DNA of 64,000 nt from Sneathiella aquimaris (GTDB lineage: Bacteria; Pseudomonadota; Alphaproteobacteria; Sneathiellales; Sneathiellaceae), in NCBI RefSeq assembly GCF_026409565.1, contig NZ_CP112881.1, forward strand, positions 2,859,501-2,923,500, in the 5' to 3' direction. Made by a program: the position numbers and the translations under genes. Under the pieces are notes generated by a model. The model saw nothing but the letters and a program-made list of their open reading frames with translations. It searched no databases and was not told where the DNA came from. This document shows, piece by piece, positions 16,618-25,735 of the stretch (its first letter is position 1; each line of letters starts with the position of its first letter).

Positions 16618-16653
16618 GACTATATTCTTTGGAGTTCTCTTGAGTAGGAAAAT

Positions 16654-17118
16654 ATGATGCCCAGTACCCCGGACAAAAAACCATTCCCCAGTGACTTCAG
16701 TCAAATGACTGGTCTTGAACAGATGCAACTGGCATTCATGAGTGGAAAACGGCCACCAATTGCCGAAACTATGAGCATCGATTTGGACAGTATTGAACAT
16801 GGCAAAGTTGTCTTCTCAGGGGAGCCGGCGGAAAAACACCTGAACCCGATCGGCTCTATCCATGGCGGATATGCTGCAACGATCCTCGATTCCGCGTTGG
16901 GATGCTCAATCCATACGACACTGGAGCCCGGTGAAAAATATACGACTGTCGACCTGAATGTAAAATATGTCCGCGGCATGAAACCGGGGATGGGCCGGGT
17001 AACCTGTACCGCCGAAGTTATTCACAAGGGCCGCAAAATTGCAACTGCTGACGCGAAGCTTGTGGGCGAAGACGGTAAAATCTACGCCCACGGAAATACC
17101 ACCTGCATCATTCTCTGA
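16654..17118 (+). CDS. PaaI-type acyl-CoA thioesterase (hotdog fold)
   Basis: This 154-residue cytosolic hotdog-fold protein carries the HGGYAATILDSALG segment, the PaaI/YbaW signature with the catalytic region at the start of the long helix. It is followed by strands YTTVDLNVKYVRGM and GKIYAHGNTTC. It hydrolyses acyl-CoA thioesters, often aryl or medium-chain ones. AGGAAAAT precedes the first of two consecutive ATGs. Its expression is probably set by the divergent LysR protein. No phenylacetate genes are nearby, so the physiological substrate is open. Confidence 0.88.
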   Translation: MMPSTPDKKPFPSDFSQMTGLEQMQLAFMSGKRPPIAETMSIDLDSIEHGKVVFSGEPAEKHLNPIGSIHGGYAATILDSALGCSIHTTLEPGEKYTTVDLNVKYVRGMKPGMGRVTCTAEVIHKGRKIATADAKLVGEDGKIYAHGNTTCIIL

Positions 17119-17135
17119 ATTCAGGTTCTAAACTC

Positions 17136-17828
17136 TTACATTGGGAACGGGGAAACGCCGATCACCATCGTGTGGAGGTGGAAAAAGGCGAAAAAGACAA
17201 AAACGCCAAGCAAAACTTTCCACCAAAGCGCCTTCACCGATAGGCTGGCACGCCCGCGAATGACGGCCAAGAACGGAACATTTGACGTATGAGCAATAAA
17301 GTCTTTCCAGTCGGCCCCGACTTCCCGTGCGCGCTTTGCATCAATGAGAAAGGTTCCGGCAAGCGCGAGGCCGCCCATCCCGCCAAAGAAAATCAGGGAT
17401 TTGAGGTCGCCGTTATTTAACAGATGCACCCCCGCCCAAAGGGTCAAAGACCACATCAGCGGATGGCGTGTAATGGCGTTCAGACCACCACGCGTTTTTT
17501 GGTCATTGATTTTTTTCTGCCCGCCGATCGCTGTTGCACTGGCACCTGTATAAGGACCAACAAACAAAATGGACGCAAGAAGCATGACAGCAATTGCGAC
17601 ATACCGCGCCCAATTCCCCACTTCCCAATAAACCGGGCCGTACGGGGCCTCAAAATAGGCCCAGATCATCCAGATCAGAGACAGGGCTGACAGAAGACTG
17701 TACCCTCCCAAATATCCGTTTAAACCAATTTTTTGAATGATTTCTTGTCTTAAAAAACTTGACGGCAAAATATGTATTACAAGGAAAAGAGCAGTGGCAA
17801 AAGCCAACGCTTCTATCGTACCGGTCAT
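17136..17828 (-). CDS. NnrU family membrane protein
   Basis: This is a 230-residue polytopic membrane protein with six or seven hydrophobic segments. It has the NnrU/isoprenylcysteine methyltransferase-like signature RHPLMWSLTLWAGVHLLNNGD and the loop GGLNAI. NnrU proteins were first found beside nitric-oxide reductase genes, but many alphaproteobacteria carry them elsewhere. No denitrification genes are seen here. I chose ATG 17828, which has GGGGGG just upstream, over ATG 17840. It converges on the thioesterase gene with a 17-base gap. Confidence 0.85.
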   Translation of the reverse strand: MTGTIEALAFATALFLVIHILPSSFLRQEIIQKIGLNGYLGGYSLLSALSLIWMIWAYFEAPYGPVYWEVGNWARYVAIAVMLLASILFVGPYTGASATAIGGQKKINDQKTRGGLNAITRHPLMWSLTLWAGVHLLNNGDLKSLIFFGGMGGLALAGTFLIDAKRAREVGADWKDFIAHTSNVPFLAVIRGRASLSVKALWWKVLLGVFVFFAFFHLHTMVIGVSPFPM

Positions 17829-17929
17829 GGAGCCCCCCATTTATCAACATTGATATCGCGCAAGCTTGGCACAGTGCTAAAACAAGAACCAGTCTGAATT
17901 TTATCAATCTCGAAAAAGTGCGATCCCGC

Positions 17930-18181
17930 TCACTTTTTTAAAGCGATAGCCTCATTTTCAAGGACATTAAAGCCTTTGTCCGTCAATTTACAAACAAGCC
18001 AGTCCTTCTTAATGGGATTGACAAACCAGGGTTCTGCCCACCCCGCCTTAATACAGCTTCGAATGGTAGCCGGGTTGATTTGCTGACCATTTCTGTCAAA
18101 CAGAGGAAGTTTTCCTCCTGCTTGGGAGTGGCCTAGCTTTAGATAGCGCAATTGCGCCTCTGATGGAGATTTTGTACCCAT
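17930..18181 (-). CDS. Small conserved-looking protein, possible winged-helix fold
   Basis: This is an 83-residue soluble protein I cannot name. It reads as helix-turn-helix-like: SEAQLRYLKLGHSQAGGKLPL, then PATIRSCIKAGWAEPW and a wing-like DWLVCKLTDKGFNVL. The order helix, recognition helix, beta hairpin ending in LTDKG resembles small winged-helix proteins. The ATG lacks a strong Shine-Dalgarno. It is divergent from gpt. Confidence 0.65.
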   Translation of the reverse strand: MGTKSPSEAQLRYLKLGHSQAGGKLPLFDRNGQQINPATIRSCIKAGWAEPWFVNPIKKDWLVCKLTDKGFNVLENEAIALKK

Positions 18182-18306
18182 GCGCTTATATTAACCGGTT
18201 TTAGAAAAAAAATACACAAAATGGGGAACTGACGTCATTCTAGCCCTTTTCAAAAATACCTAGTCGGTCTAAAGAACAGAAACGTTATCAAATGAGGTCT
18301 GAAGAG

Positions 18307-18798
18307 ATGTCCGAAGAAGCTGATTATACAAAATATTTCCCCGTCTCGTGGGAAGAGTTGCATCGCAATGGTCGAGCATTGGCATGGCGGTTGATGGAAT
18401 TGGCACCATTTAAAGGGATCGTTGCGGTTACACGGGGCGGTCTGGTGCCTGCTGCGATTGTCGCCCGGGAACTCGACGTTCGCAATATTGAAACTGTTTG
18501 TATCGCGGCTTATCGCGACGATAAAACAGTAGGCGAAGTGAATATTATCAAAGGGCTGGACATTCCAGACAATGGAAAAGGTTGGTTGATTGTCGACGAC
18601 CTCGTCGATAGCGGGATTACGGCTAAATATGTCAGAGACATGATCCCGGAAGCTCATTTCGCAACCATATATGCCAAGCCGAAAGGCCGCCAGCGCGTTG
18701 ATACATTTATAACAGAAGTCAGTCAGGATACCTGGATCCTGTTTCCCTGGGATCAAGCGCCGTCTTTTGCAAAACCGATTGTAGAAGAAACCCGCTAA
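18307..18798 (+). CDS. gpt: Xanthine phosphoribosyltransferase
   Basis: This 163-residue purine salvage enzyme transfers phosphoribose from PRPP to xanthine or guanine. The type I PRTase PRPP-binding loop is [17 protein letters not shown]. The flexible-loop region and [18 protein letters not shown] match E. coli Gpt, as does the length. I chose the ATG at 18307 with GAGG 9 bases upstream; an in-frame ATG at 18292 would add five residues. It sits 21 bases before hyi and shares its direction, so the two may be co-transcribed. Confidence 0.92.
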   Translation: MSEEADYTKYFPVSWEELHRNGRALAWRLMELAPFKGIVAVTRGGLVPAAIVARELDVRNIETVCIAAYRDDKTVGEVNIIKGLDIPDNGKGWLIVDDLVDSGITAKYVRDMIPEAHFATIYAKPKGRQRVDTFITEVSQDTWILFPWDQAPSFAKPIVEETR

Positions 18799-18819
18799 CG
18801 TTTCATCAGGAGACATCTC

Positions 18820-19602
18820 ATTCCGCACTTTGCCGCAAATTTGAGTTTCTTGTTTCAGGATGTTCCATTTCTGGATCGGTTTTCTCATGCTGCAAATGCG
18901 GGATTTAAAGGGGTTGAGTATTTATTCCCGTATGATTGGCCAGCTGATACACTGAAAGAGGAACTGGATCGCCTCCAATTGACGCAAGTACTTTTCAATC
19001 TATCGCCCGGTGACTGGTCCGCAGGTGATAGAGGTCTTGCGGCCCTTCCCGCGCGGCAAAGCGAATATCAGGCCTCTGTCGAACAGGCTTATCGTTATGC
19101 TTCGGCACTAAATTGCCAAAAATTGCATGTCATGTCCGGGCTTAGAGATACCACGCTCTCTCAAAGTCAACAACTCGATTACTTTCAACAATCCCTTGAG
19201 AAGGCAATTTCCTTTGCCCCCTCTCAGACCCTCACATTCCTGATCGAGCCCATTAACAACCATGACATTCCGGGCTATTTACTAAACGACTTTGATTTGG
19301 GATTAAGGCTGGTGAAAGAGCTCGACACTCCAAGAATTCGGCTTCAGTTTGACATGTATCATTGCCAGAGAATTCATGGCGATGTGAGCCGCCGTCTTGC
19401 GGAAGCCCTTCCCTATGTCCAGCACATTCAAATTGCCAACACACCCGGCAGAACCGACCCTGATATCGGAGAGTTAAACTATCCCTACCTTTTTGATATG
19501 CTCGACAGGGAAGGCTATGTCGGTTGGGTTGGCTGTGAGTACAAACCGATCCAGCGGTTCGACGCTCAACCGTTTCGATGGATGAGCCCGTATCTTGAAT
19601 AA
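18820..19602 (+). CDS. hyi: Hydroxypyruvate isomerase, apparent ATT start codon
   Basis: This is a TIM-barrel enzyme of about 260 residues that interconverts hydroxypyruvate and tartronate semialdehyde. Family motifs include LSFLFQDVPFLDRFSHAANA, FLIEPINNHDIPGYL (metal-binding Glu) and VGCEYKP near the C-terminus. No ATG, GTG or TTG stands at the expected start. The codon there is ATT at 18820, read as M-PHFAANLSF, matching the usual Hyi N-terminus, with AGGAG 7 bases upstream. TTG 18841 would cut into the first beta strand and lacks a Shine-Dalgarno. Either a rare AUU start or a point change is implied. Confidence 0.88.
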   Translation: MPHFAANLSFLFQDVPFLDRFSHAANAGFKGVEYLFPYDWPADTLKEELDRLQLTQVLFNLSPGDWSAGDRGLAALPARQSEYQASVEQAYRYASALNCQKLHVMSGLRDTTLSQSQQLDYFQQSLEKAISFAPSQTLTFLIEPINNHDIPGYLLNDFDLGLRLVKELDTPRIRLQFDMYHCQRIHGDVSRRLAEALPYVQHIQIANTPGRTDPDIGELNYPYLFDMLDREGYVGWVGCEYKPIQRFDAQPFRWMSPYLE

Positions 19603-19686
19603 TGCATCGGCAACCGCGCCAGTTCCGATCATCAAACAGCACCGTACGCTTGCGGAGCAATAAAAATAAGTGATAACAGTAAGCAT

Positions 19687-21486
19687 ATGGCTTTATTTGG
19701 ACACAACCTAAAACAAAAAGATCTGATTACCTCGTTCAAATCTTTGCGCAGTAATCTCTCGTTAAAACTAACGATCGCGTCATTGCTTGTTGGTCTTCTA
19801 GCCGGATATGGCGCTCTGCTTTTCAGATTACTCATCAATAACGTTCAAGAAATTTTTTATGGTTTTGATAGTGAACTTGTCGTTACCAATGCTCAGAACC
19901 TGCCTTGGTGGCAATTTCTTATTGTCCCTGTCCTCGGCGGTTTGATTATCGGTATTTTCCTGAAATATTGCATGCCCGACAGACGTCCGGAAGGCGTTGC
20001 GGATATTATCGAGTCTGTCTTGGTTAAAAGAGGGAAGATGAAGTTAATACCGGGCATTGGAACCTTTCTGACAAGTGCCGTCTCGCTCGGCACCGGTGGG
20101 TCGGGCGGTCGAGAAGGGCCAATTGCACATTTTGGTGCAATGTTGGGCAGCCAGCTCGGTCAAAGAATGCGCATTCCTTCAGCCTACTACACAACCCTTA
20201 TCGGGTGCGGTGTTGCCTCTGCTGTTGCCGCATCTTTCAACGCCCCCATTGCCGGTATGTTCTTTGCCCTTGAAGTCGTGATTGGCTCTTTCGCTACCCA
20301 GGCAGTCGCCCCTATCGTTCTGGCATCCGTCATCGGCACTGTCGTCAGTCGCGTTCATCTTGGTGACTTTCCTGCATTCATCATCCCCAATTACCAGATC
20401 GTTTCCTGGTGGGAAATTCCGGCGATCGGTCTGCTTGGCGTCGTCTCTGCCGTTGTTGGCCTCTTGTTTATCTGGAGTATTGGCTTCTCAGAACGGACCA
20501 TTGACCGCTTTAAGATTCCCGAGATTTTGCGCCCGGCCTCAGGCGGACTGGTTCTCGGCGTGATCGCATTGATGTTTCCGCAGATAATTGGAGCAGGTTA
20601 TGAGGCGACCGATAGCGCCCTTAAGGAAGAATATGACCTGATACTTCTTCTGTCGCTGATTGTTGTAAAAACGATCGCCGTTGGAATTACGACGGGCAGT
20701 CGATTTGGGGGCGGCTTTTTCTCACCCTCTCTCTTTGTTGGGGCCATGACCGGCGGCGCATTTGGCATCATCGCGGCGTCAGCATTTCCTGAATTGGCCG
20801 CCAGCAATGGGTTATATGCAATCATTGGGATGACGGCAGTAGCCTCTTCTGTTCTGGGCGCGCCCATTTCAACAATCCTCATCGTGTTTGAGCTAACCGG
20901 TGATTATAAGATCGCCATCGCGGTTATGCTGGCAGTTGCCGTTTCAACGCTCATTAGCAAACAGTTGATCGGGCGCAGCATTTTCCAGACCCAGCTTGCC
21001 GGCCGAAACATTGATATTAAGGAAAACAAAGCACTTCGATATCTGCAGAACAGGCAAGTCAGAGGGATCATGGACCGAGAGTTTGTGGAAATTTCACCCG
21101 ATGCGCATATGCCGGAACTGCGTAGCATCGCCAAAAACACTCGCCACGATAAACTGATCGTCGTTGACCCGGAAACCAAGGCCTTTGTTGGGCGTTTGGA
21201 GTTTGCTGATTTAAAGCCCCATGTTTTCGCCGATGAACTGGATCAGGACCTGACGGCAAGCGACCTTGCTCAGCAGAACAGTCCTGTTCTCTTCGCAGAA
21301 TCAAGCCTCAAATCCGCGTTGCTTATTTTGACAAAGTCCGGGGCGGATATCCTACCCGTAATCGATACGGCCAAGGACAGCAGACTTATCGGACTTTTGC
21401 ACTCCTCGGATGTATTGCGCGAATATAATGACGCCCTTCTCCACATGCAGGACGAAAAACCAACCCGAAAGAACACTGAAATTTGA
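19687..21486 (+). CDS. ClC-family chloride channel/transporter with CBS domains
   Basis: This 599-residue membrane protein has a ClC core (about residues 25-430, 10 or more hydrophobic segments) followed by a cytosolic CBS pair (about 450-580). GREGP at residues 141-145 keeps the gating Glu (143), and GGGFFSPSLFVGAM is the second filter motif. The usual GSGIP motif is not seen: RRPEGVADIIES occupies that place. The residue matching the internal proton Glu of the E. coli exchanger appears to be Val197 (ALEVV). Transport mode is therefore uncertain. CBS domains often sense adenine nucleotides. Confidence 0.9.
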   Translation: MALFGHNLKQKDLITSFKSLRSNLSLKLTIASLLVGLLAGYGALLFRLLINNVQEIFYGFDSELVVTNAQNLPWWQFLIVPVLGGLIIGIFLKYCMPDRRPEGVADIIESVLVKRGKMKLIPGIGTFLTSAVSLGTGGSGGREGPIAHFGAMLGSQLGQRMRIPSAYYTTLIGCGVASAVAASFNAPIAGMFFALEVVIGSFATQAVAPIVLASVIGTVVSRVHLGDFPAFIIPNYQIVSWWEIPAIGLLGVVSAVVGLLFIWSIGFSERTIDRFKIPEILRPASGGLVLGVIALMFPQIIGAGYEATDSALKEEYDLILLLSLIVVKTIAVGITTGSRFGGGFFSPSLFVGAMTGGAFGIIAASAFPELAASNGLYAIIGMTAVASSVLGAPISTILIVFELTGDYKIAIAVMLAVAVSTLISKQLIGRSIFQTQLAGRNIDIKENKALRYLQNRQVRGIMDREFVEISPDAHMPELRSIAKNTRHDKLIVVDPETKAFVGRLEFADLKPHVFADELDQDLTASDLAQQNSPVLFAESSLKSALLILTKSGADILPVIDTAKDSRLIGLLHSSDVLREYNDALLHMQDEKPTRKNTEI

Positions 21487-21493
21487 TAGCCTG

Positions 21494-23791
21494 ATGGATG
21501 TTCATGGTTTATACCATGCCATTATGGATGACAGTTTTGATATCGCAAATTTTGACGCTGCACCTGCACCGCAGGCGCCAGACCTTTCTTATCTCGATGG
21601 GCTGAATGACGGACAACGCTCAGCAGTTGAAGCCGTTGATGGACCTGTCCTTGTCCTAGCGGGCGCAGGAACCGGTAAAACCCGAGTCCTGATAACGCGT
21701 CTTGCCCATATTCTAAACACCCGCCCTATCAAACCATGGGAAATTCTTGCTGTCACCTTCACCAACAAAGCAGCAGCAGAAATGCGGGAAAGAACCGCCA
21801 ATATAGTAGGCCCGGCTGCCATCGAAATTAAACTGGGTACCTTTCATTCAATTGGTGTCTGGCTTCTTCGGCGCCATGCTGAACTCGTTGGATTGGGGCA
21901 GAATTACACGATTCTGGATACGGATGATCAACTTCGCCTGCTGAAACAAATCCTCACCGATAACAGTGTCGATATCAAAAAATGGCCCCCGCGCGGTTTG
22001 GCCTCTGTTATTGATCGGTGGAAGGACAAGGGGTTGCGGCCCGATCAGGTTGGACGGCAGGACAGCGAGGGTTTTGCCCATGGTAAGGCTGCCACGTTAT
22101 ACAAAGAATATCAGGATCGCCTGAAAGCCCAAAATGCATGCGACTTTGGTGACCTTCTGCTGCATCCGCTTGGTATTTTCCAAGCCCATCCGGACATACT
22201 CCAACAATATCAGAACCGGTTTAAATATATTCTGGTGGACGAATATCAGGATACAAACGTTGCGCAATATCTGTTGCTACGGATGCTTGCACAAAAGCAC
22301 AAGAACATTTGCTGCGTTGGGGATGACGATCAATCAATCTACGGCTGGCGCGGTGCCGAAGTTGGAAATATCCTGAAATTTGAAGATGATTTCCCCGGTG
22401 CGACTGTTGTCAGACTGGAACGGAATTACCGGTCTACGTCTCATATTCTAGGGGCTGCATCAGGCCTGATCGCCAAAAACGAAGGACGTTTGGGGAAAAC
22501 CTTATGGACTGAAGACAATCCAGGCGAAAAGGTCGTCCTCAAAGGGCTTTGGGATGGCAATGCGGAAGCCCGATGGGTAGCTGACGAAATTGAAAACCAC
22601 CAAAGAAAAGGCACGTCGCTGGCTGACATGGCTATTCTTGTGCGGGCCAGTTTCCAAACCCGTGCCTTTGAAGAATGCTTTATTTCAATGGGCATCCGGT
22701 ATCGTGTTATTGGCGGGCTGCGCTTTTACGAACGCCGTGAGATCCGAGATGTTCTCGCCTATTTGCGTGTTATCAATCAGGCAAATGACGACCTCGCCTT
22801 TGAACGCATATACAACCTTCCCAAACGGGGATTGGGCGCAAAGGCACTTGATAAGTTAAGAGAGATCAGCCACGAACAAGGGCTCGCCCTCTCACGAAGT
22901 GCTGCTTATGCGGCGGAAAACGCCCTGTTCAAAGGCAAAGCAAATGCCGGATTGTCCGAGCTATGCCATAACCTTACCAAATGGCGCGAATTGAAAGACG
23001 TTGTCTCCCCGTCAGAGCTTGTCGAGACCGTTCTGGAAGACAGTGGTTACTTTGCCATGTGGAAGCAGGACAAGGCCCCGGAATCTGAAGGTAAGGTGGA
23101 AAACCTGAAGGAGTTGAGCAAAGCGCTTTCCGATTATGAGGATTTAGGTGAATTTCTGGAACATGTCGCGCTTGTCATGGAAAATAATGAAGACAAATCT
23201 TCGGATATGGTCAGCATTATGACACTGCATGCCGCCAAGGGTCTGGAATATGACACCGTTTTTCTTCCCGGTTGGGAAGAAGGTTTGTTTCCGCATCAAC
23301 GGGCCTTGGACGAAAACGGCATAAAAGCGTTGGAAGAAGAACGCCGGCTTGCCTATGTCGGTATCACCCGTGCAAAAGTCCGCTGTTATGTCAGCCATGC
23401 AAGCAACAGAACAATTCACGGGCAATGGCAATCGTCCTTGCCGAGCCGTTTTGTCGACGAGTTACCACCAGAGCATATTGCATCTGAGAGTGACCAAGGT
23501 GTTTATGGAAGCCGTTCTCAATCAAATGAGATAGAAAGTTCGTGGCGCGCCAACACCGCTCAGCAACTTTCCCATGTGCTGGAACGGCGCGCCGCACAAA
23601 ATCGAAGTTTAAAAGATAACAGTACCAAGCCTGTTAATTCAGGCGATACGGGCCTTGCAATCGGTGATCGCGTTTTTCATCAAAAATTTGGTTATGGACG
23701 GGTCCTTAAAAAAGATGGCCCAAAAATGGAAGTTGCCTTCGATAAAGCAGGCACCAAGAAAGTGATGGAAAATTTTGTCGAACCAGCCTGA
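21494..23791 (+). CDS. uvrD: UvrD/PcrA-type ATP-dependent DNA helicase
   Basis: This superfamily 1A 3'-5' helicase acts in nucleotide excision and mismatch repair and replication restart. Motifs in order are GAGTGKTRVL (Walker A), FTNKAAAEMRER, VDEYQDTN (DExx box), GDDDQSIYGWRGA, VVRLERNYRS, TLHAAKGLEYD and RRLAYVGITRA. The C-terminal GDRVFHQKFGYGRVL...VAFD segment is the Tudor-like domain known in UvrD/PcrA for contacting RNA polymerase. Starts at 21494 or 21524 (765 or 755 residues) are equally plausible; neither has a strong Shine-Dalgarno. It overlaps prmA by 17 bases. Confidence 0.93.
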   Translation: MDVHGLYHAIMDDSFDIANFDAAPAPQAPDLSYLDGLNDGQRSAVEAVDGPVLVLAGAGTGKTRVLITRLAHILNTRPIKPWEILAVTFTNKAAAEMRERTANIVGPAAIEIKLGTFHSIGVWLLRRHAELVGLGQNYTILDTDDQLRLLKQILTDNSVDIKKWPPRGLASVIDRWKDKGLRPDQVGRQDSEGFAHGKAATLYKEYQDRLKAQNACDFGDLLLHPLGIFQAHPDILQQYQNRFKYILVDEYQDTNVAQYLLLRMLAQKHKNICCVGDDDQSIYGWRGAEVGNILKFEDDFPGATVVRLERNYRSTSHILGAASGLIAKNEGRLGKTLWTEDNPGEKVVLKGLWDGNAEARWVADEIENHQRKGTSLADMAILVRASFQTRAFEECFISMGIRYRVIGGLRFYERREIRDVLAYLRVINQANDDLAFERIYNLPKRGLGAKALDKLREISHEQGLALSRSAAYAAENALFKGKANAGLSELCHNLTKWRELKDVVSPSELVETVLEDSGYFAMWKQDKAPESEGKVENLKELSKALSDYEDLGEFLEHVALVMENNEDKSSDMVSIMTLHAAKGLEYDTVFLPGWEEGLFPHQRALDENGIKALEEERRLAYVGITRAKVRCYVSHASNRTIHGQWQSSLPSRFVDELPPEHIASESDQGVYGSRSQSNEIESSWRANTAQQLSHVLERRAAQNRSLKDNSTKPVNSGDTGLAIGDRVFHQKFGYGRVLKKDGPKMEVAFDKAGTKKVMENFVEPA

Positions 23792-24635
23792 CCCGACTCT
23801 CTGGCAGTTATCAATAAACCTGCCTCTCCCGGAGTCTGATGCAATTGAACAGATATTTGAAGAACATTTCCTGACAACCTCTCTTGCAGAAATTGTATCG
23901 GATGGCAGCCTTTGGCGACTGGACATTCTTTTCGACCATCAACCAGATCAGACCCTGCTAGATCAAGTTCCGGATGAATATGTTTTCGAAATTGCGCCCC
24001 TTATTCAGCGGGACTGGGTTTCAGAAAGCCAGAAACAATTACCGCCTGTTTCCGCGGGCCGATTTTACATTCATGGATCTCATGACCCCAAACATACATC
24101 CAGCTCGGTTCATGATCTGACCATTGATGCCGGGCGCGCCTTTGGTACTGGGCTCCATGAAACCACGTTTGGGTGTTTATTAGCGCTGGACGATATCCAC
24201 AAGGAACGCACCATTTTCAATGCTCTGGATCTGGGGTGCGGGTCTGGTGTTTTGGCGTTAGCCATTGCAAAAGCGTGGGGCCGCCCAGTTCTCGCCAGTG
24301 ATATTGATCCGGATGCAGTGATCACCACAAAAGAAAATGCCCGGTTAAACTGTCTTTCACCTCTCGTTCGTGTAGAAGAGGCAACTGGCTTGAATAACAG
24401 GCTTTTAGCGAAATCAGCCCCATACGACCTGATCACAGCAAATATTCTGGCATGGCCCCTCGTTGCATTGGCCCCGAAAATCACGGCCGCACTTTCCACA
24501 GGTGGCGTTCTGGTTCTATCCGGATTGCTAGGCAAGCAGGAAAATATGGTCCGAAACGCTTATCGGTTGCAGGGATTGCACCTTCATAAGCGCTACAAAA
24601 TTGGCGACTGGCATAGCCTGATCCTGAAAACATAA
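23775..24635 (+). CDS. prmA: Ribosomal protein L11 methyltransferase
   Basis: This is a 286-residue SAM-dependent methyltransferase that trimethylates ribosomal protein L11. The N-terminal L11-recognition domain is followed by the Rossmann methyltransferase domain with DAGRAFGTGLHETT, ALDLGCGSGVLALAIAKA and YDLITANILAWPL. These are all typical of PrmA, where the ANI motif replaces the usual NPPY. The start is TTG, overlapping the end of uvrD, so translation is probably coupled. The N-terminal domain looks slightly shorter and more divergent than in E. coli. Confidence 0.9.
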   Translation: MSNQPDPTLWQLSINLPLPESDAIEQIFEEHFLTTSLAEIVSDGSLWRLDILFDHQPDQTLLDQVPDEYVFEIAPLIQRDWVSESQKQLPPVSAGRFYIHGSHDPKHTSSSVHDLTIDAGRAFGTGLHETTFGCLLALDDIHKERTIFNALDLGCGSGVLALAIAKAWGRPVLASDIDPDAVITTKENARLNCLSPLVRVEEATGLNNRLLAKSAPYDLITANILAWPLVALAPKITAALSTGGVLVLSGLLGKQENMVRNAYRLQGLHLHKRYKIGDWHSLILKT

Positions 24636-24668
24636 AAAAAGCCCGGTATTATAATACCGGGCTTTTTG
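24634..24668. terminator. Bidirectional terminator after prmA
   Basis: AGCCCGGTATTA/TAATACCGGGCT is a perfect 24-base palindrome flanked by A7 on the left and T5 on the right, so it has a U-run in both directions. It overlaps the prmA stop codon and faces the convergent DUF1127 gene. Confidence 0.92.
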
Positions 24669-24689
24669 GTCACTTGGGCTTTTGCGTCG

Positions 24690-25211
24690 TTAGCTAACCT
24701 GGCGACCGTCGTTTCTTTTGGCTGTGTTATCGTTAGCCAATGGCACTTTGCCGGAGACAGCTGCGGCAACATCACCCCGTGTCAGCCCAATGTCACTTAG
24801 TTGACGGGCATCCATTGCCATCAATTGAGCAAAACCATTGCGGTGGTCGCGCCACTGCGCATAACGGCTTGCAAGAGAAGCAACAACGCCAGAGACTTTT
24901 TTCAGCAAACCGCCGTTGGACACCTGCTTACCATAAATCACTTGATCGATTTCAGCGCGGGTAATTCCGATATCACGGAGTTCCCGATTGCTCATACCGC
25001 GAAGAATAGAAGCTGCTTTGCTGTTTTCACGTCTTGTCCAAATTGCAGCGCTCAATTTTTCAGAAACTGCCGAGATCATGATCCGCAAATGTTCACTTCT
25101 CTGACGGTGCGCTTTCGCAATCAACGTATCCACATCAATCATGTTATTGTTTGCAGATACTGGGTTTAATAAAGCAAGAGCTTCAATGTCTTTGTTTGTA
25201 AAGCTAATCAT
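24690..25211 (-). CDS. Protein with two DUF1127 (YjiS-like) units
   Basis: This is a 173-residue basic, helical protein. DUF1127 normally occurs once, in proteins of about 45-70 residues, with an LxxMSxRELxDIGLTRxDI signature. Here that signature occurs twice: ILRGMSNRELRDIGITRAEI (residues 68-87) and AQLMAMDARQLSDIGLTRGDV (near residues 127-147). A helical N-terminal part with many Arg and His precedes them. Small DUF1127 proteins bind RNA or affect phosphate and carbon metabolism and sRNA turnover in some alphaproteobacteria. A tandem version may be a two-site variant. The ATG lies behind GGAGATG. Confidence 0.85.
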   Translation of the reverse strand: MISFTNKDIEALALLNPVSANNNMIDVDTLIAKAHRQRSEHLRIMISAVSEKLSAAIWTRRENSKAASILRGMSNRELRDIGITRAEIDQVIYGKQVSNGGLLKKVSGVVASLASRYAQWRDHRNGFAQLMAMDARQLSDIGLTRGDVAAAVSGKVPLANDNTAKRNDGRQVS

Positions 25212-25257
25212 TTTTCATCTCCAACACACATCGCCACTCGGTCCGGGCGCGGTGAAA

Positions 25258-25542
25258 TCAGGCAATTTTGCCGTTAAATAATTCCTGCTGGTTTTCATTC
25301 GCAGCAGCGTCAATATTCCGAAGTTCGCTTTTTACAGCTTGCTCAATTGTTGTGCGGTCCAGATCAACTTCCACGTTCCCCGTTGAGGGCTGTGTTGTCT
25401 CTGCCGAATTGTTCATATGGAAAAACGTCTTGAGCAGTGCCCAAAGTCCAGATTTAGTCTTAGTCTGAGAATCCTGAGCGACAAAATCGAAGCCATACTG
25501 CAGGTGCAGGGCTTGACCGTATTTTTCATTCCGACTAAACAT
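25258..25542 (-). CDS. Small hypothetical protein
   Basis: This 94-residue protein is not recognised. I chose the ATG at 25542 because GGAG lies 7 bases upstream; the longer reading from 25554 would place that Shine-Dalgarno inside the gene. It is polar, with one mildly hydrophobic patch (SGLWALLKTFFHM), then a Thr/Ser-rich stretch and an acidic helical C-terminus. It lies 47 bases upstream of the double-DUF1127 gene on the same strand, so the two may be co-expressed. Confidence 0.6.
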   Translation of the reverse strand: MFSRNEKYGQALHLQYGFDFVAQDSQTKTKSGLWALLKTFFHMNNSAETTQPSTGNVEVDLDRTTIEQAVKSELRNIDAAANENQQELFNGKIA

Positions 25543-25644
25543 TTTTTTCTCCATACCAAACTTACGTGATGGATCTTATATTGCACCGCACACAATAAAA
25601 AACAATACCTTAAAGGCCAAATTTGACCGCTAAGATCGAAATGG

Positions 25645-25662
25645 TGCATTGCAAAAAATGCA
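25645..25662. promoter_or_regulatory. Inverted repeat in divergent gap
   Basis: TGCATT-GCAAAA-AATGCA, with 6-base arms, lies between the small hypothetical gene (-) and the aminopeptidase gene (+). It is a possible operator for either; nothing links it to a known regulator. Confidence 0.35.
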
Positions 25663-25735
25663 TAGCTTGGATTGTATTCCCCGTGCAGATAAGCCATATT
25701 CCATGAGTAAATGATTGGAATTTCAGGGAAAGCCG

